From positions 803,001 to 867,000 of the forward strand of contig JAJGOT010000343.1 of the NCBI GenBank assembly GCA_022457155.1: a DNA stretch of 64,000 nucleotides, in the 5' to 3' direction. The position numbers and the translations under genes are program-made. Below, in pieces: positions 56,726-64,000 of the stretch. Under the pieces are notes generated by a model that saw nothing but the letters and a program-made list of their open reading frames with translations, was not told the origin of the DNA and made no database searches. How positions within the stretch are numbered: the first letter of the stretch is position 1; each line of letters opens with the position of its first letter. This DNA is from Cladopsammia gracilis. Lineage: Eukaryota; Cnidaria; Anthozoa; Scleractinia; Dendrophylliidae.

Positions 56726-57394
56726 ATGGTTGTGTTAACAATCGTCGCACCTTCGAACCCTCACACCATCTACTTCGACCACCCACTTCAGAAACCGAGC
56801 TACATAAGGCTAGTCTCTTGTTCAATTTTCAATTCGTGGCATAATTTGAAAGAAAATGCAACTATTTCAACAACAATAGATAGCTCCAATGGATCAACTC
56901 CAAACGTGACATTACTTCAAGGGCATTACACCATTGATAGTCTAGCGAAACAATTTAACGACTTAGCCACCCAACATAGAATAAAATTACAATTATCAAC
57001 TACTATAAATACACCAGTCGGCGCGATGGTCATTCACAATGGAAGTAATGTAAAGTTTAGTGACAATCTAGCAAATTTACTTGGCATAAGAGCTGTATTG
57101 TTTCTAGTAACATACGTCAAAGGATTAACATCACCAAGCACTTACTTTATCCACTGCGATCTGGTTGATAAAGAACAGAACCTATTCAACGGTAAGCCTT
57201 CGACTGTCTTGGCTAAATTTGATCTTCGCGGAAAGCCATATGAGAGAGTTTTCTATGAGTCAACACAGCAGAACATGCGTGACGTCTCGTCTGGTGATTA
57301 TGTAAACAGCATAACACTGTCTGTAAGGGATGAACACAATGCCCTTTTTGACTTCAATAACATGCCCCTTGAATTTGAACTTGAGATCAATTAA
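56726..57394 (+). CDS. probable minor capsid (penton-like) protein
   Basis: 222 residues, beta-rich, no membrane segment. It opens with a strand pattern (VVLTIVAPSNPHTIYFDHPL, KPSYIRLVSCSIFNSWHNL) of the type found in single jelly-roll minor capsid proteins, where an N-terminal strand is followed by a W-containing turn. Later come IHCDLVDKEQNLFNGKPSTV and RDVSSGDYVNSITLSVRDEH, then FDFNNMPLEFELEIN at the end. The order 'jelly-roll penton beside major capsid and ATPase' is expected in Polintons, so I favour penton, but fibre base or tail protein is possible. A structure prediction against adenovirus-type penton and virophage minor capsid would decide. Confidence 0.5.
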   Translation: MVVLTIVAPSNPHTIYFDHPLQKPSYIRLVSCSIFNSWHNLKENATISTTIDSSNGSTPNVTLLQGHYTIDSLAKQFNDLATQHRIKLQLSTTINTPVGAMVIHNGSNVKFSDNLANLLGIRAVLFLVTYVKGLTSPSTYFIHCDLVDKEQNLFNGKPSTVLAKFDLRGKPYERVFYESTQQNMRDVSSGDYVNSITLSVRDEHNALFDFNNMPLEFELEIN

Positions 57395-57420
57395 AAAATA
57401 TATTATATATATACCCCCTG
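57395..57420 (+). promoter_or_regulatory. TATATATATACC promoter-like motif
   Basis: TATTATATATATACCCCCTG immediately precedes ATGATG of the late-domain protein gene. Confidence 0.6.
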
Positions 57421-58101
57421 ATGATGAGCTCGGCTAACGTGTTGCCATCAGCTCCTGAATACAGCGAGACTCCATCGCTTTACCCAGACTTATCCAACGG
57501 TGAAGACTTCAGACTCAAGAAAATTTCTGACTTGCAAAAGGAGCTTGAGTCGGAGGCGAATCATTACAGACAAGTTGCTAAGAAATACAAGCGAACACAT
57601 ACAATTGTTCACGGAACAGCAGTAAGTTTTGGTTTTATTTCTACAGGCTTGTCTACAGCCACAATCGCCACAGCTCTGAGCGGAGTTGGGCTCATCGCCA
57701 GCCCGGTTATTGCCGGCGTGGCAGCTATTACAGGTTTTTCAGCGGCCAGCCTAACTATGCTTAACAGGCGGCTTCAGAGAAAAATTACTAAACACGAGAA
57801 AATATACACACTCGCCCTTGCAAAACGAAACTCTGTCTTTGAGCTGGTTTCAAAAGCTCTAACTGACAAGCGTATCAGCGATTCAGAATTCAAAATAATC
57901 CTCCGTGAAGTTGAGAGCTATTATGAACTTAAGAACGAAATACGCTCTGGTAAAGCAAACCCCTCACAAAACAAACAAACTCAAACTCAAACTCCAGATC
58001 TTGAAAAACTCAGAGGCGAGCTTCGCAAAGAAGTCAAAGAAGAATTTCAAAAAAAACTCAATCGTCTTGCCGCAGTTTCCAAGTCAGATTTGAAAGAATA
58101 A
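57421..58101 (+). CDS. membrane-hairpin protein with PSAP and LYPDL late domains
   Basis: 226 residues, no family recognised. The first 25 residues contain PSAP (9-12) and LYPDL (20-24), matching the Tsg101-binding P(S/T)AP and ALIX-binding LYPxnL motifs of retroviral budding proteins. Next a coiled coil (about 30-62, KKISDLQKELESEANHYRQV), then a hydrophobic hairpin (about 66-115) rich in Gly/Ser/Ala (STGLSTATIATALSGVGLIA, PVIAGVAAITGFSAASL), then a second helix with KITKHEKIYTLALAKR and a basic/acidic tail. The layout is cytosolic coil-membrane-cytosolic coil. A membrane-bound protein presenting two late domains would recruit ESCRT and favour budding. Alternative: an endosomal targeting function. 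Starts with two ATGs; promoter TATATATACC adjacent. Confidence 0.75.
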   Translation: MMSSANVLPSAPEYSETPSLYPDLSNGEDFRLKKISDLQKELESEANHYRQVAKKYKRTHTIVHGTAVSFGFISTGLSTATIATALSGVGLIASPVIAGVAAITGFSAASLTMLNRRLQRKITKHEKIYTLALAKRNSVFELVSKALTDKRISDSEFKIILREVESYYELKNEIRSGKANPSQNKQTQTQTPDLEKLRGELRKEVKEEFQKKLNRLAAVSKSDLKE

Positions 58102-58416
58102 GCTCGGGGTTTAATCTACAAATCTTGAGGGAAAAAACCCGCCACACCTAAGCACTCAGAAACCCATAAATACCGAAGCGCCCCCTAAATACCGAAGCGC
58201 CCCATGCATTTCGAAGCGCCCCATAAAAACTTTTTTCAAAAATAAATACCGAAGCGCCCCATAAAAACTTTTTTCAACAAAGTTGGGGCGCTTCGGTATT
58301 TGTGGGGCGCTTCGGTATGATCGAGAAGCTTCTAAAGTTGTAATTTTATAAATACGACCTTTACGCAACGATACCGGAAATCACGGGGAACCCCCTAATT
58401 GAAAAAACAATTTGTA
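58102..58416. promoter_or_regulatory. noncoding gap with GAAGCGCCCC repeat cluster
   Basis: The longest internal noncoding stretch of the element. It holds six copies of TACCGAAGCGCCCC or its core: four direct (58171, 58190, 58210, 58247) and two inverted (58285, 58304), with a second short repeat CATAAAAACTTTTTTCAA copied twice between them. The inverted set can pair with the direct set into hairpins. Possible operator, replication or packaging signal for the adjacent VLTF3-like gene or for the element as a whole. No TATATA box is present here, unlike in the other gaps. Confidence 0.75.
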
Positions 58417-59088
58417 ATGTATAAACACATGGCTGACTTCACCACACGGCTCAATGTACTTGAGAAAGAACACAATTTTGCCATCCTTCGCTCGCTATAT
58501 GGCAGCGATTATAGGAAAGAAATACACCGCTTGGGTCTACCGGAAAAACTTTGTCATATCTACGAAGATATGGGGTTGGCAGAGATGGGGAAACAATATC
58601 TACAAGAACATTATAACGCCTTGCAGCGTGAACGTTGGGCCCGAAGATTGTACAAGAGGGCTTGTTATTCTTGCGACGGCCCATTTTTACAATCAAGCGA
58701 TTCTTGTGAACTTTATTGCAAAAAATGCGGTCGTGTGGAAGTGCTAGAGGATTATGCTCCGGCATATACGGATCAAAACATTTTGTACAAACCAAGACAA
58801 AGGCAGTCGGCACGGTGTTATGCGTTTGGGTACGCTTTAACACGGATTAACAAAAGGATTGGATTGACTATCGACCAAATAAATGAGGTGAAACGTATTT
58901 TCAAACATATACAAGCTCGGCTTCCGAGAATCTCTTATACGTTTGTGATCTACAAAATCCTGGACATTACAACGCCGCTTGAAGACCCACAACGAGCGCT
59001 TGTAAATTGCCTGAGACAACAGATGTCGAACAATGTGATAATTAAAAACGGCCGTTTATGGAACAATGCTTTCAAAGATCTTGAGTAA
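58417..59088 (+). CDS. VLTF3-like zinc-ribbon transcription factor
   Basis: 223 residues from ATG at 58417 (a second in-frame ATG follows at 58429). A zinc ribbon has C83-x2-C86 and C101-x2-C104 (CYSC...YCKKCG). It is followed by aromatic/arginine-rich sequence (ILYKPRQRQSARCYAFGYAL) and a helical C-terminal half (IDQINEVKRIFKHIQARLPR, FVIYKILDI). The ribbon plus Y-P-R--SARCYAFGY and helical tail fit the poxvirus late transcription factor 3 family shared by large DNA viruses and some Polintons. If so it would direct late promoters. It is the only gene without a TATATA box, consistent with early expression. Its 3' end overlaps the YqaJ gene stop by 17 bp. The alternative is a generic TFIIB/TFIIS-like ribbon protein. 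Confidence 0.6.
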   Translation: MYKHMADFTTRLNVLEKEHNFAILRSLYGSDYRKEIHRLGLPEKLCHIYEDMGLAEMGKQYLQEHYNALQRERWARRLYKRACYSCDGPFLQSSDSCELYCKKCGRVEVLEDYAPAYTDQNILYKPRQRQSARCYAFGYALTRINKRIGLTIDQINEVKRIFKHIQARLPRISYTFVIYKILDITTPLEDPQRALVNCLRQQMSNNVIIKNGRLWNNAFKDLE

Positions 59089-60205
59089 AAGTTGCTGCTT
59101 TCTCAATAAGAAAGGCTTCTAACATAGCACTGTCATCACCGATGTTGTCTTCAAAAGTTTCACCAGGTATGGTTTTCTCAAGGTGTTTTTGATTTGATAA
59201 ATTTTCATGTATTTTTCTGCGAAGCCTTGCCAAGTTCTCGTGAAATCGTTCGACCTTCGGTTGAATACTGTTCAAAAATCCCTCATGCTTGACAATTTCA
59301 AGCTCTGTGACTTTCAACAATTTCCATGAAAAGAAAGCAACCGGCTTCGGCCCCTCATCTGGAGCAAGGAAAACCTTTTTCATTCTGAAGTAACGCAAAT
59401 ACTCTTCATCTATGTATTCTTTGCTGAACGACATTCTGACCGCGCCGTAAGAACACCAGAGGTCTTTCTCGGCTATTGAAGTCATTATTTTCTCAAATGT
59501 CTGAGTTTGTTCAAGAGCGCCAATGTCAATAAGTTTACTTTGATTGCGTGTAAGCTTTTGTTTTGAAAACAGATAACATATGCCCCAGGCAAGCACTGTG
59601 TGATCTTTTGTCTGGTAAATATTTCCGCCGTTTAAAAGATTATTATGATTCGAACTTGGCTCTATCTGGTTTATAGAACACATTCTGAAGTAAGAATCGA
59701 CAAAAAGGCCTTTGTTGACCCTTTCCCCACTAAACACAAGGCCAGTTTGTATCTGGGGTTTATAATAACTAGGCACTCGAGTCATGGCTATTTTCCGCTT
59801 GAAAGGACATTTGAACTCCAAAAGAATTAAATTATTATCTTTGTCAAGATAATAGCCGTCAGGGCTGCATATAATCTTTCGAAACAATGGATGATCTGTT
59901 GCCAGATTGAGGGATACAGAATGGGCAAATACTCTAGCAGAGTGCTTCTGCTCAAAATATTTACGGGCAAGCGGTTCGAACAGATTGCCCCAGGTACAGG
60001 CCGTATTGCTATGCATGTCTGATGGCTGTAATTTTTTTAAAAGCAAGCTCTTTGGTGTTTCAAAGGGTGAAACTCCGATCAAGGCTGCAATTTCGGATGC
60101 CCCAAGAGTATTTTGTCGATAACTCACCCAGTCGGCGCTCTTTTGTTTTAGACCAGTGTTCCTCGATTTGAGAAAGTTCAAGAACGCTTGTGTTGTCGTC
60201 ATCAT
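59072..60205 (-). CDS. YqaJ/lambda-exonuclease-type viral recombinase nuclease
   Basis: 377 residues. Degrades one DNA strand to allow annealing or resolves replication ends, working with the polymerase. PD-(D/E)xK core: GASEIAALIGVSPF (residues 35-47), GNLFEPLARKYFEQ (73-86), SPDGYY with D116, ELLEFKCP-like with E130 and K132, then YKPQIQTGL with Q151 and Q153. This is the YqaJ signature in order. The C-terminal third (about 260-377) is charged helical (KVTELEIVKHEGFLNSIQPK), possibly oligomerisation. Two adjacent ATGs start it. Upstream box CGTATATCA is weaker than in the other genes. It is convergent with the VLTF3-like gene. Confidence 0.85.
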   Translation of the reverse strand: MMTTTQAFLNFLKSRNTGLKQKSADWVSYRQNTLGASEIAALIGVSPFETPKSLLLKKLQPSDMHSNTACTWGNLFEPLARKYFEQKHSARVFAHSVSLNLATDHPLFRKIICSPDGYYLDKDNNLILLEFKCPFKRKIAMTRVPSYYKPQIQTGLVFSGERVNKGLFVDSYFRMCSINQIEPSSNHNNLLNGGNIYQTKDHTVLAWGICYLFSKQKLTRNQSKLIDIGALEQTQTFEKIMTSIAEKDLWCSYGAVRMSFSKEYIDEEYLRYFRMKKVFLAPDEGPKPVAFFSWKLLKVTELEIVKHEGFLNSIQPKVERFHENLARLRRKIHENLSNQKHLEKTIPGETFEDNIGDDSAMLEAFLIEKAATFTQDL

Positions 60206-60226
60206 TGATATACGAAGGGAAAGTGT

Positions 60227-60874
60227 TTATTCAATTGGTAACGCTAGAGCATTGAGAATATCAGAACGAATCTCTAACATTGTTTCCTTTACTGGAGTTG
60301 TATCTGAAACCTCCCAAAAATCAGAGGCACCCTTTTCCTGATATAGTCGTAGTAGACGAATAGTTTTCACAAGCGTTTGAACATCTTCATGTGTATTCAT
60401 ATCAGTTCGAACATAGTCATTTGGTAGCTTAGTGATTAGTCTTGTTGGAGGTAAAATAATATTCTTGTAACGGCGGAATACAGCTTTAGTAACCGCGCCT
60501 CCAATATCAATCGGCTTTCCCATGATTTCAACCCAGCAATGCCACGATACAAATTCACCATGTTGTTGAAACCCTTCGACCACCTTTGAAACGTATCCTG
60601 CTGCTGATAGAACTTCCACTGCAAGTATCGCTGAAGGAAGACACGCTGCATAAATACCTGCATCGAGCAGTATGTTGAAAAGCATGTTAACAATCTCTAT
60701 CACATTCTCTGATAAGCCTGTTCGTGTAGAAATTGTCTCGTTTGATACCTCAAGACTGGCTATATGGTTGTTACACAAAGCTGCACTTAATTGAGGAGCC
60801 ACCTCAGTTTTGTTTACATAAAAACGATTCTTTTTAAGACGTTGCCTTAAGAGCGATTTCTTACCACGACCCAT
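60227..60874 (-). CDS. transglutaminase-fold protein
   Basis: 215 residues from ATG at 60874 (MGRGKKSL); the longer frame begins GTG and is rejected. Putative catalytic triad C78 (AACLPSAILAV), H112 (SWHCWVE), D123 (KPIDIGG). This is the transglutaminase/papain-like order Cys-His-Asp, with the family's usual 'C-x-A---L--L--AG----VV-GF' and 'HxWVE...g.pIDig' contexts. A basic N-terminus (residues 1-20, GRGKKSLLRQRLKKNR). Possible roles: protein crosslinking, peptidase or deamidase. No adenain-like protease was found, so it might perform maturation cleavage; this is speculation. Nearest gene to the right TIR, with GTGTATATCGCG before the ATG inside the conserved inner TIR margin. Confidence 0.7.
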   Translation of the reverse strand: MGRGKKSLLRQRLKKNRFYVNKTEVAPQLSAALCNNHIASLEVSNETISTRTGLSENVIEIVNMLFNILLDAGIYAACLPSAILAVEVLSAAGYVSKVVEGFQQHGEFVSWHCWVEIMGKPIDIGGAVTKAVFRRYKNIILPPTRLITKLPNDYVRTDMNTHEDVQTLVKTIRLLRLYQEKGASDFWEVSDTTPVKETMLEIRSDILNALALPIE

Positions 60875-60884
60875 CGCGATATAC

Positions 60885-61127
60885 ACAGGGTATGCATTTA
60901 TTCAATTGGGCAGCACCGAGTAGTGTAGAAGAGGGTGCATCCCGCCCCGGCTCCAAAGGCCCGCGAAAACGCTTATTTTGACAACTCCCGAACGCCCATG
61001 TTAGCAGCCCCCAGGGCGAATTGCAATGAGCCCTGGGGGCTGCTAACATTGGCGTTCGGGAGTTGTCAAAATAAGCGTTTTCGCGGGCCTTTGGAGCCGG
61101 GGCGGGATCACCCTCTTCTACACTACT
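60885..61127. repeat. right terminal inverted repeat with 209-bp palindrome
   Basis: 60919-61127 is the exact inverse of 44071-44279 apart from a difference at about 61048. The inner margin TTCAATTGGGCAGCACCG mirrors the left end. The outer end reads CTACACTACT then the TSD TCTGT. The hairpin centre GCGAATTGCAATGAGC is the reverse complement of the left one, so the two ends are in mirror orientation, not flipped. Confidence 0.9.
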
Positions 61128-61132
61128 TCTGT
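61128..61132. other. target-site duplication TCTGT (right)
   Basis: The second copy of TCTGT, directly after the terminal CTACACTACT. Confidence 0.8.
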
Positions 61133-62078
61133 AATGTTCGGCTGCATCAATAACTGCACGTGGAAAGCGTTGTCTGGTAAAATACACTTGTTCTTTCTGC
61201 ATGAAGTGTTGACAATAGCCCGTAGATTAAAATTAGTAAAATTACCATAAATATATATATTTTTGCATTCGTGTTTGCTCGGGAAGCCTTCGGAAGCGTA
61301 AAAACAAGCAATTTTGTGTTCAAGAATTCAGCGCGGATAGAGAATTTCATGAGTTGACACTGCAGGAGGTAAACTAGGTGTATTGTAGATTGTCATATAT
61401 GACTCAAAATTTTTAAATAGGCTTTCAAAGGAAAGATAATTATGAGGCTTCAAATTCCAACATGGACAATTTTACTCCTTTAAAAGCTAATAACTTTTAA
61501 TTAAAGTTGAAATTAAAAAAAATCGGAGGCAGATATGACACGATAGATGTTTTGACGGATAATTGATTGGTGAAATCATTTTGCTTTGTGTTCTTCTCGA
61601 GGAGCAAACTTGGACACAAAACCACGTTTTTAAAAAAAATAACTTTAGTGGCTTACAGCATTGCCGCAAAGCGAGATCCCTTAAATAAGAAACAATCCTT
61701 ATGCACTTCCATTATTTGCCAATATCTCTGTTAAATTTTAGCGAAATCGCCTTTCAAACGTTCACAATATAACGTTTTTCAAAGTGACAACCCTGCCAAA
61801 ATTTTGCCTTATGAATTTATTCATGGTCAGAAATGCCCCGCAACCTTAAGGTCTCTAATGACTCAAAATTGACAAAGTTATTTGGCATGGAAAATTTGTC
61901 TGGTGCAAAGGATTCTGGGAAGGTTTTTATTATAATTATAATATATTATTTTAATTATCGTTACAATCGTATTGTTGTCGGAAAGGTTAGTTTTTAATTT
62001 TTACTAGGTTGCCATTTCAGTCGAATATCAATCAATGTTCCGTTATCTCCTTAGGTGAGAATAGGGCTGCAGTCGAAT
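61133..62078. other. no gene recognised
   Basis: Unique AT-rich sequence to the right of the element. Frames here are short. The bases 62068-62078 (TGCAGTCGAAT) are the left target duplication of the next element. Confidence 0.45.
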
Positions 62079-63484
62079 TGCTTACTTGCTTGCTTATTTC
62101 GAGCGAACTCGAACTCCATTAACTAGCTTCATCCATTCCTTCCGGTTTTCCATGATGCTCTTCAGTTCAGCAATGCTCAAACCAGTATCATTTCGCAGCT
62201 GGTCTACATATGTTGTTGCTGGTCGTCCTCTCTTTCTTGCGCCGTGCTTTGGTTCCCAGAGTAGTAGGTCACTTATCACCTCATCCTTTTTTCTCCAACA
62301 GTGTCCTATAAACCGCAGCCTCCTGATCATCAGTGTATCTGTGATCTTGGGAAGGTTTCCGTACAGTTCTTTGTTGGTTTTGTGCTCCTTCCAGGAAACT
62401 CCAAGAACTGCTCTGAGCATTCTTGTGTACGTACCATCTAGTCTATTCCTCATCTTTCCAGTCATCGTCCAGCATTCAGCACCATAAAGCAGTACGCTTT
62501 CAACTGTGGCCCGAAAGAAACCGACTTTAAGATGATTTTGTAGGTTTGATTTCCACACTTTCATCATTTTGTTGAGTGCACTCCAAGCTTGTCCAATTCT
62601 TATATTCATGTCCTTTTCACTGGATTGTATCCACGAACCAAGATATTTGAAGTTATCTACTTGTTTTAATTTGTTCCCTCCCAGTGTGACAAGATCTCCT
62701 ACAGGTTGATTGTACAGCATGAATTCCGTTTTCTTGTAGTTAACATGCAGACCCACTGTTTTCGCAGCAACCTCCAGTCTTAATAAGAGAAGTTGTGCCT
62801 CTTCAAGATAGTCAGAAATTAGGGCAAGTTCATCCGCGAAATCAGTGTCGGTGATATATGTTGCTAGGTGACGGGAACTCTGTCGTGGTGTAAGCGTGAA
62901 CCCAGTGTGTGTTTCTCTGGTAGCTTCTCTAAGGGCATAATCCAGGGCTATGATAAATAGGAAAGGTGCGAGTGTGTCTCCTTGCAGAACTCCCGCAAGA
63001 ATTTTAAAGAATTCCGTATCACCATCAGGAGTTATCACCTGTGCTTCGGTATCCTTATAGAGTATGTTGATGGCATTCACTATCTTTGTTGGAATTCCAT
63101 ATGCCTTCAAAATCTCCATCAATTTCCCACGATGTATCGAATCAAAGGCTTTACTAAAGTCTACGAAAGTCAATATTGCAGGTAGCTGTTTTTCTTTTAT
63201 TCCCTCTATGAGCCTACGCAGAGTTAAAATTTGCGGTAGTGTAGATCTACCCGTACGAAATCCATTTTGGTTCACTCTAAGCAGAGGATCCAGATGAGGT
63301 CTTATTCGATCTAATAGAATCTTGTTATAGATTTTAGCGGCTGTGACAGTTAGGGATATACCACGATAGTTTCCTGTGTCACCCAAGTCACCTTTCTTTG
63401 GTAGGGGTATTATTCCACTTTTAACCCATATATTCGGCCGGTCACCATTGAATGTTTTGTTGCAGATGTCAAGCAATTGTTGAT
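62079..63484 (-). mobile_element. 5'-truncated RTE-like non-LTR retrotransposon with 11-bp TSD
   Basis: About 1.4 kb flanked by a perfect TGCAGTCGAAT at 62068-62078 and 63485-63495. It lies on the minus strand with its 3' tail (AAGCAAGCAAGTAAGCAA) at the left. The body is the C-terminal two-thirds of the reverse transcriptase protein. A long variable TSD and 5' truncation are signs of target-primed insertion. Confidence 0.85.
62094..63476 (-). pseudogene. reverse transcriptase (C-terminal part), catalytic box altered
   Basis: 460 residues open, starting inside the RT domain. GNYRGISLTVTAAKIYNKIL, the finger/palm strand FVDFSKAFDSIHR (about 104-116) and AGVLQGDTLAPFLF (about 161-174) are clear. 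The catalytic box reads DTDFADELAL (FADE, residues 213-216) where active enzymes have FADD, so the second Asp is Glu. The C-terminus has LYGAECWTMT and IGHCWRKKDE, as in RTE/craTs-type elements. With 5' truncation and the FADE change it is probably dead, although the frame is still open. Confidence 0.85.
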
Positions 63485-64000
63485 TGCAGTCGAATAGTCG
63501 AATATAATTCCGTTTTATTAATCACGGTATAATATAATGAAATGTAGACAATATTTTTCTACCATGTTTTAAAAAACAAAAATAGACAGGGAATCATATA
63601 CACCACAGAAAGCTCATGTATGTGATCTATTTTATGTAACAGTAGAGAATCTTTTTAACTTCATTTTTTATGTATATATTTTTTGTAGATCGTGTTGTCT
63701 GAGAGGATGTAATCAAGTCGATGCCATAACTTGTTGTGTGCAACGTTTTTGTGCTCTCGTGGACCTCAGAAGCAACAGACGGTATGTAAACTTACAACAA
63801 GATATATGAAGTATATAATGTAGATTCACTATAAATAACTAAATTCAAACTAAATTTGAATGCAGAGGTCCACGCAAAGCGTTTAAATAAAATGCACTGT
63901 GGCCCGTTTCTCAGAAGTCCCGATAGCTTTTTTAAGTGCCTGTGCAATGTTCACGTTAAAGATTCACATTTTGTTGCTTTTGAAAGTTAAGCAATACAAT
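63485..64000. other. right edge, mostly unannotated
   Basis: Contains the right TSD and the possible exon below. Otherwise AT-rich sequence without motif. Confidence 0.4.
63689..63781 (+). other. possible exon with Cys-rich frame
   Basis: 93 nt between a TTTTTTGTAG acceptor and a GTATGT donor. One frame is open throughout and reads SCCLRGCNQVDAITCCVQRF, then CALVDL. Good splice signals on both sides, but no family match, and I cannot see the rest of the gene. Confidence 0.3.

Larger units (their letters stand above)
44071..61127. mobile_element. complete Polinton/Maverick-type element (integrated virus-like DNA transposon)
   Basis: 17,057 bp, ends AG...CT, with long inverted terminal repeats and a 5-bp duplication TCTGT. 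It carries the Polinton core: B-family polymerase, DD35E integrase, A32-like ATPase, a candidate major and a candidate minor capsid protein. It adds a YqaJ-type nuclease, a VLTF3-like factor, a transglutaminase-fold protein and several membrane proteins. Sixteen reading frames are packed with gaps often under 30 bp, two pairs overlap convergently at their 3' ends, and I see no frameshift or internal stop. The two repeats are almost identical (one clear difference near 61048), consistent with recent insertion. No adenain-like cysteine protease was recognised, which is unusual for the group. Confidence 0.9.

Noticed and set aside
60935..61153. Small frames inside the right and left TIR palindromes
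   Set aside because: Mirror-image readings of the same palindrome, with no independent support.

Overview
The window is nuclear DNA of an animal, most likely an anthozoan cnidarian such as a stony coral. It is AT-rich, has spliced metazoan genes (a TIGAR-like phosphatase and a Hippo-pathway TEAD factor), and is dense in small transposons, Penelope-like and non-LTR fragments. The species call is inference; no species marker is present. | Layout: 1-3.5 kb holds the last three coding exons of a TIGAR-like gene (+ strand), with a 20-bp minisatellite in one intron. 8.4-19.9 kb holds a complete TEAD/Scalloped gene (- strand, about 452 codons). It includes a tandemly duplicated pair of 63-nt exons for the end of the TEA DNA-binding domain that look mutually exclusive. 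20-43.9 kb is gene-poor and full of nested repeats: TA-, TTAA-, TTA- and 9-bp-TSD elements, Penelope-like inverted repeats, a 60/120-bp satellite and tRNA-like SINE heads. 61.1-64 kb holds a 5'-truncated RTE-like retrotransposon with an 11-bp target duplication and a possible exon. | The centrepiece is a 17,057-bp Polinton/Maverick-type element (integrated virus-like transposon) at 44071-61127. It begins AG and ends CT, has a 5-bp target duplication TCTGT, and all of its ORFs are open. Its terminal inverted repeats each contain a 209-bp near-perfect palindrome able to form a hairpin. It encodes B-family DNA polymerase, DD35E integrase, an A32/FtsK-like packaging ATPase, a probable double jelly-roll capsid protein, a probable minor capsid protein, a YqaJ/lambda-exonuclease-type nuclease, a VLTF3-like zinc-ribbon transcription factor and a transglutaminase-fold protein. 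It also encodes at least six small or coiled-coil membrane proteins. No adenain-like protease was seen. | How the genes fit together: polymerase, integrase and YqaJ nuclease would copy, recombine and insert the genome. ATPase, capsid proteins and membrane proteins would build a particle. One membrane protein carries PSAP and LYPDL motifs side by side at its N-terminus, the two classical ESCRT-recruiting late-domain signals, suggesting exit by budding. Nearly every ORF is preceded within about 25 nt by a TATATATAC-like motif, twice as a perfect or near-perfect palindrome between divergent genes. The VLTF3-like gene lacks that motif and sits beside a GAAGCGCCCC repeat cluster, suggesting an early/late switch.
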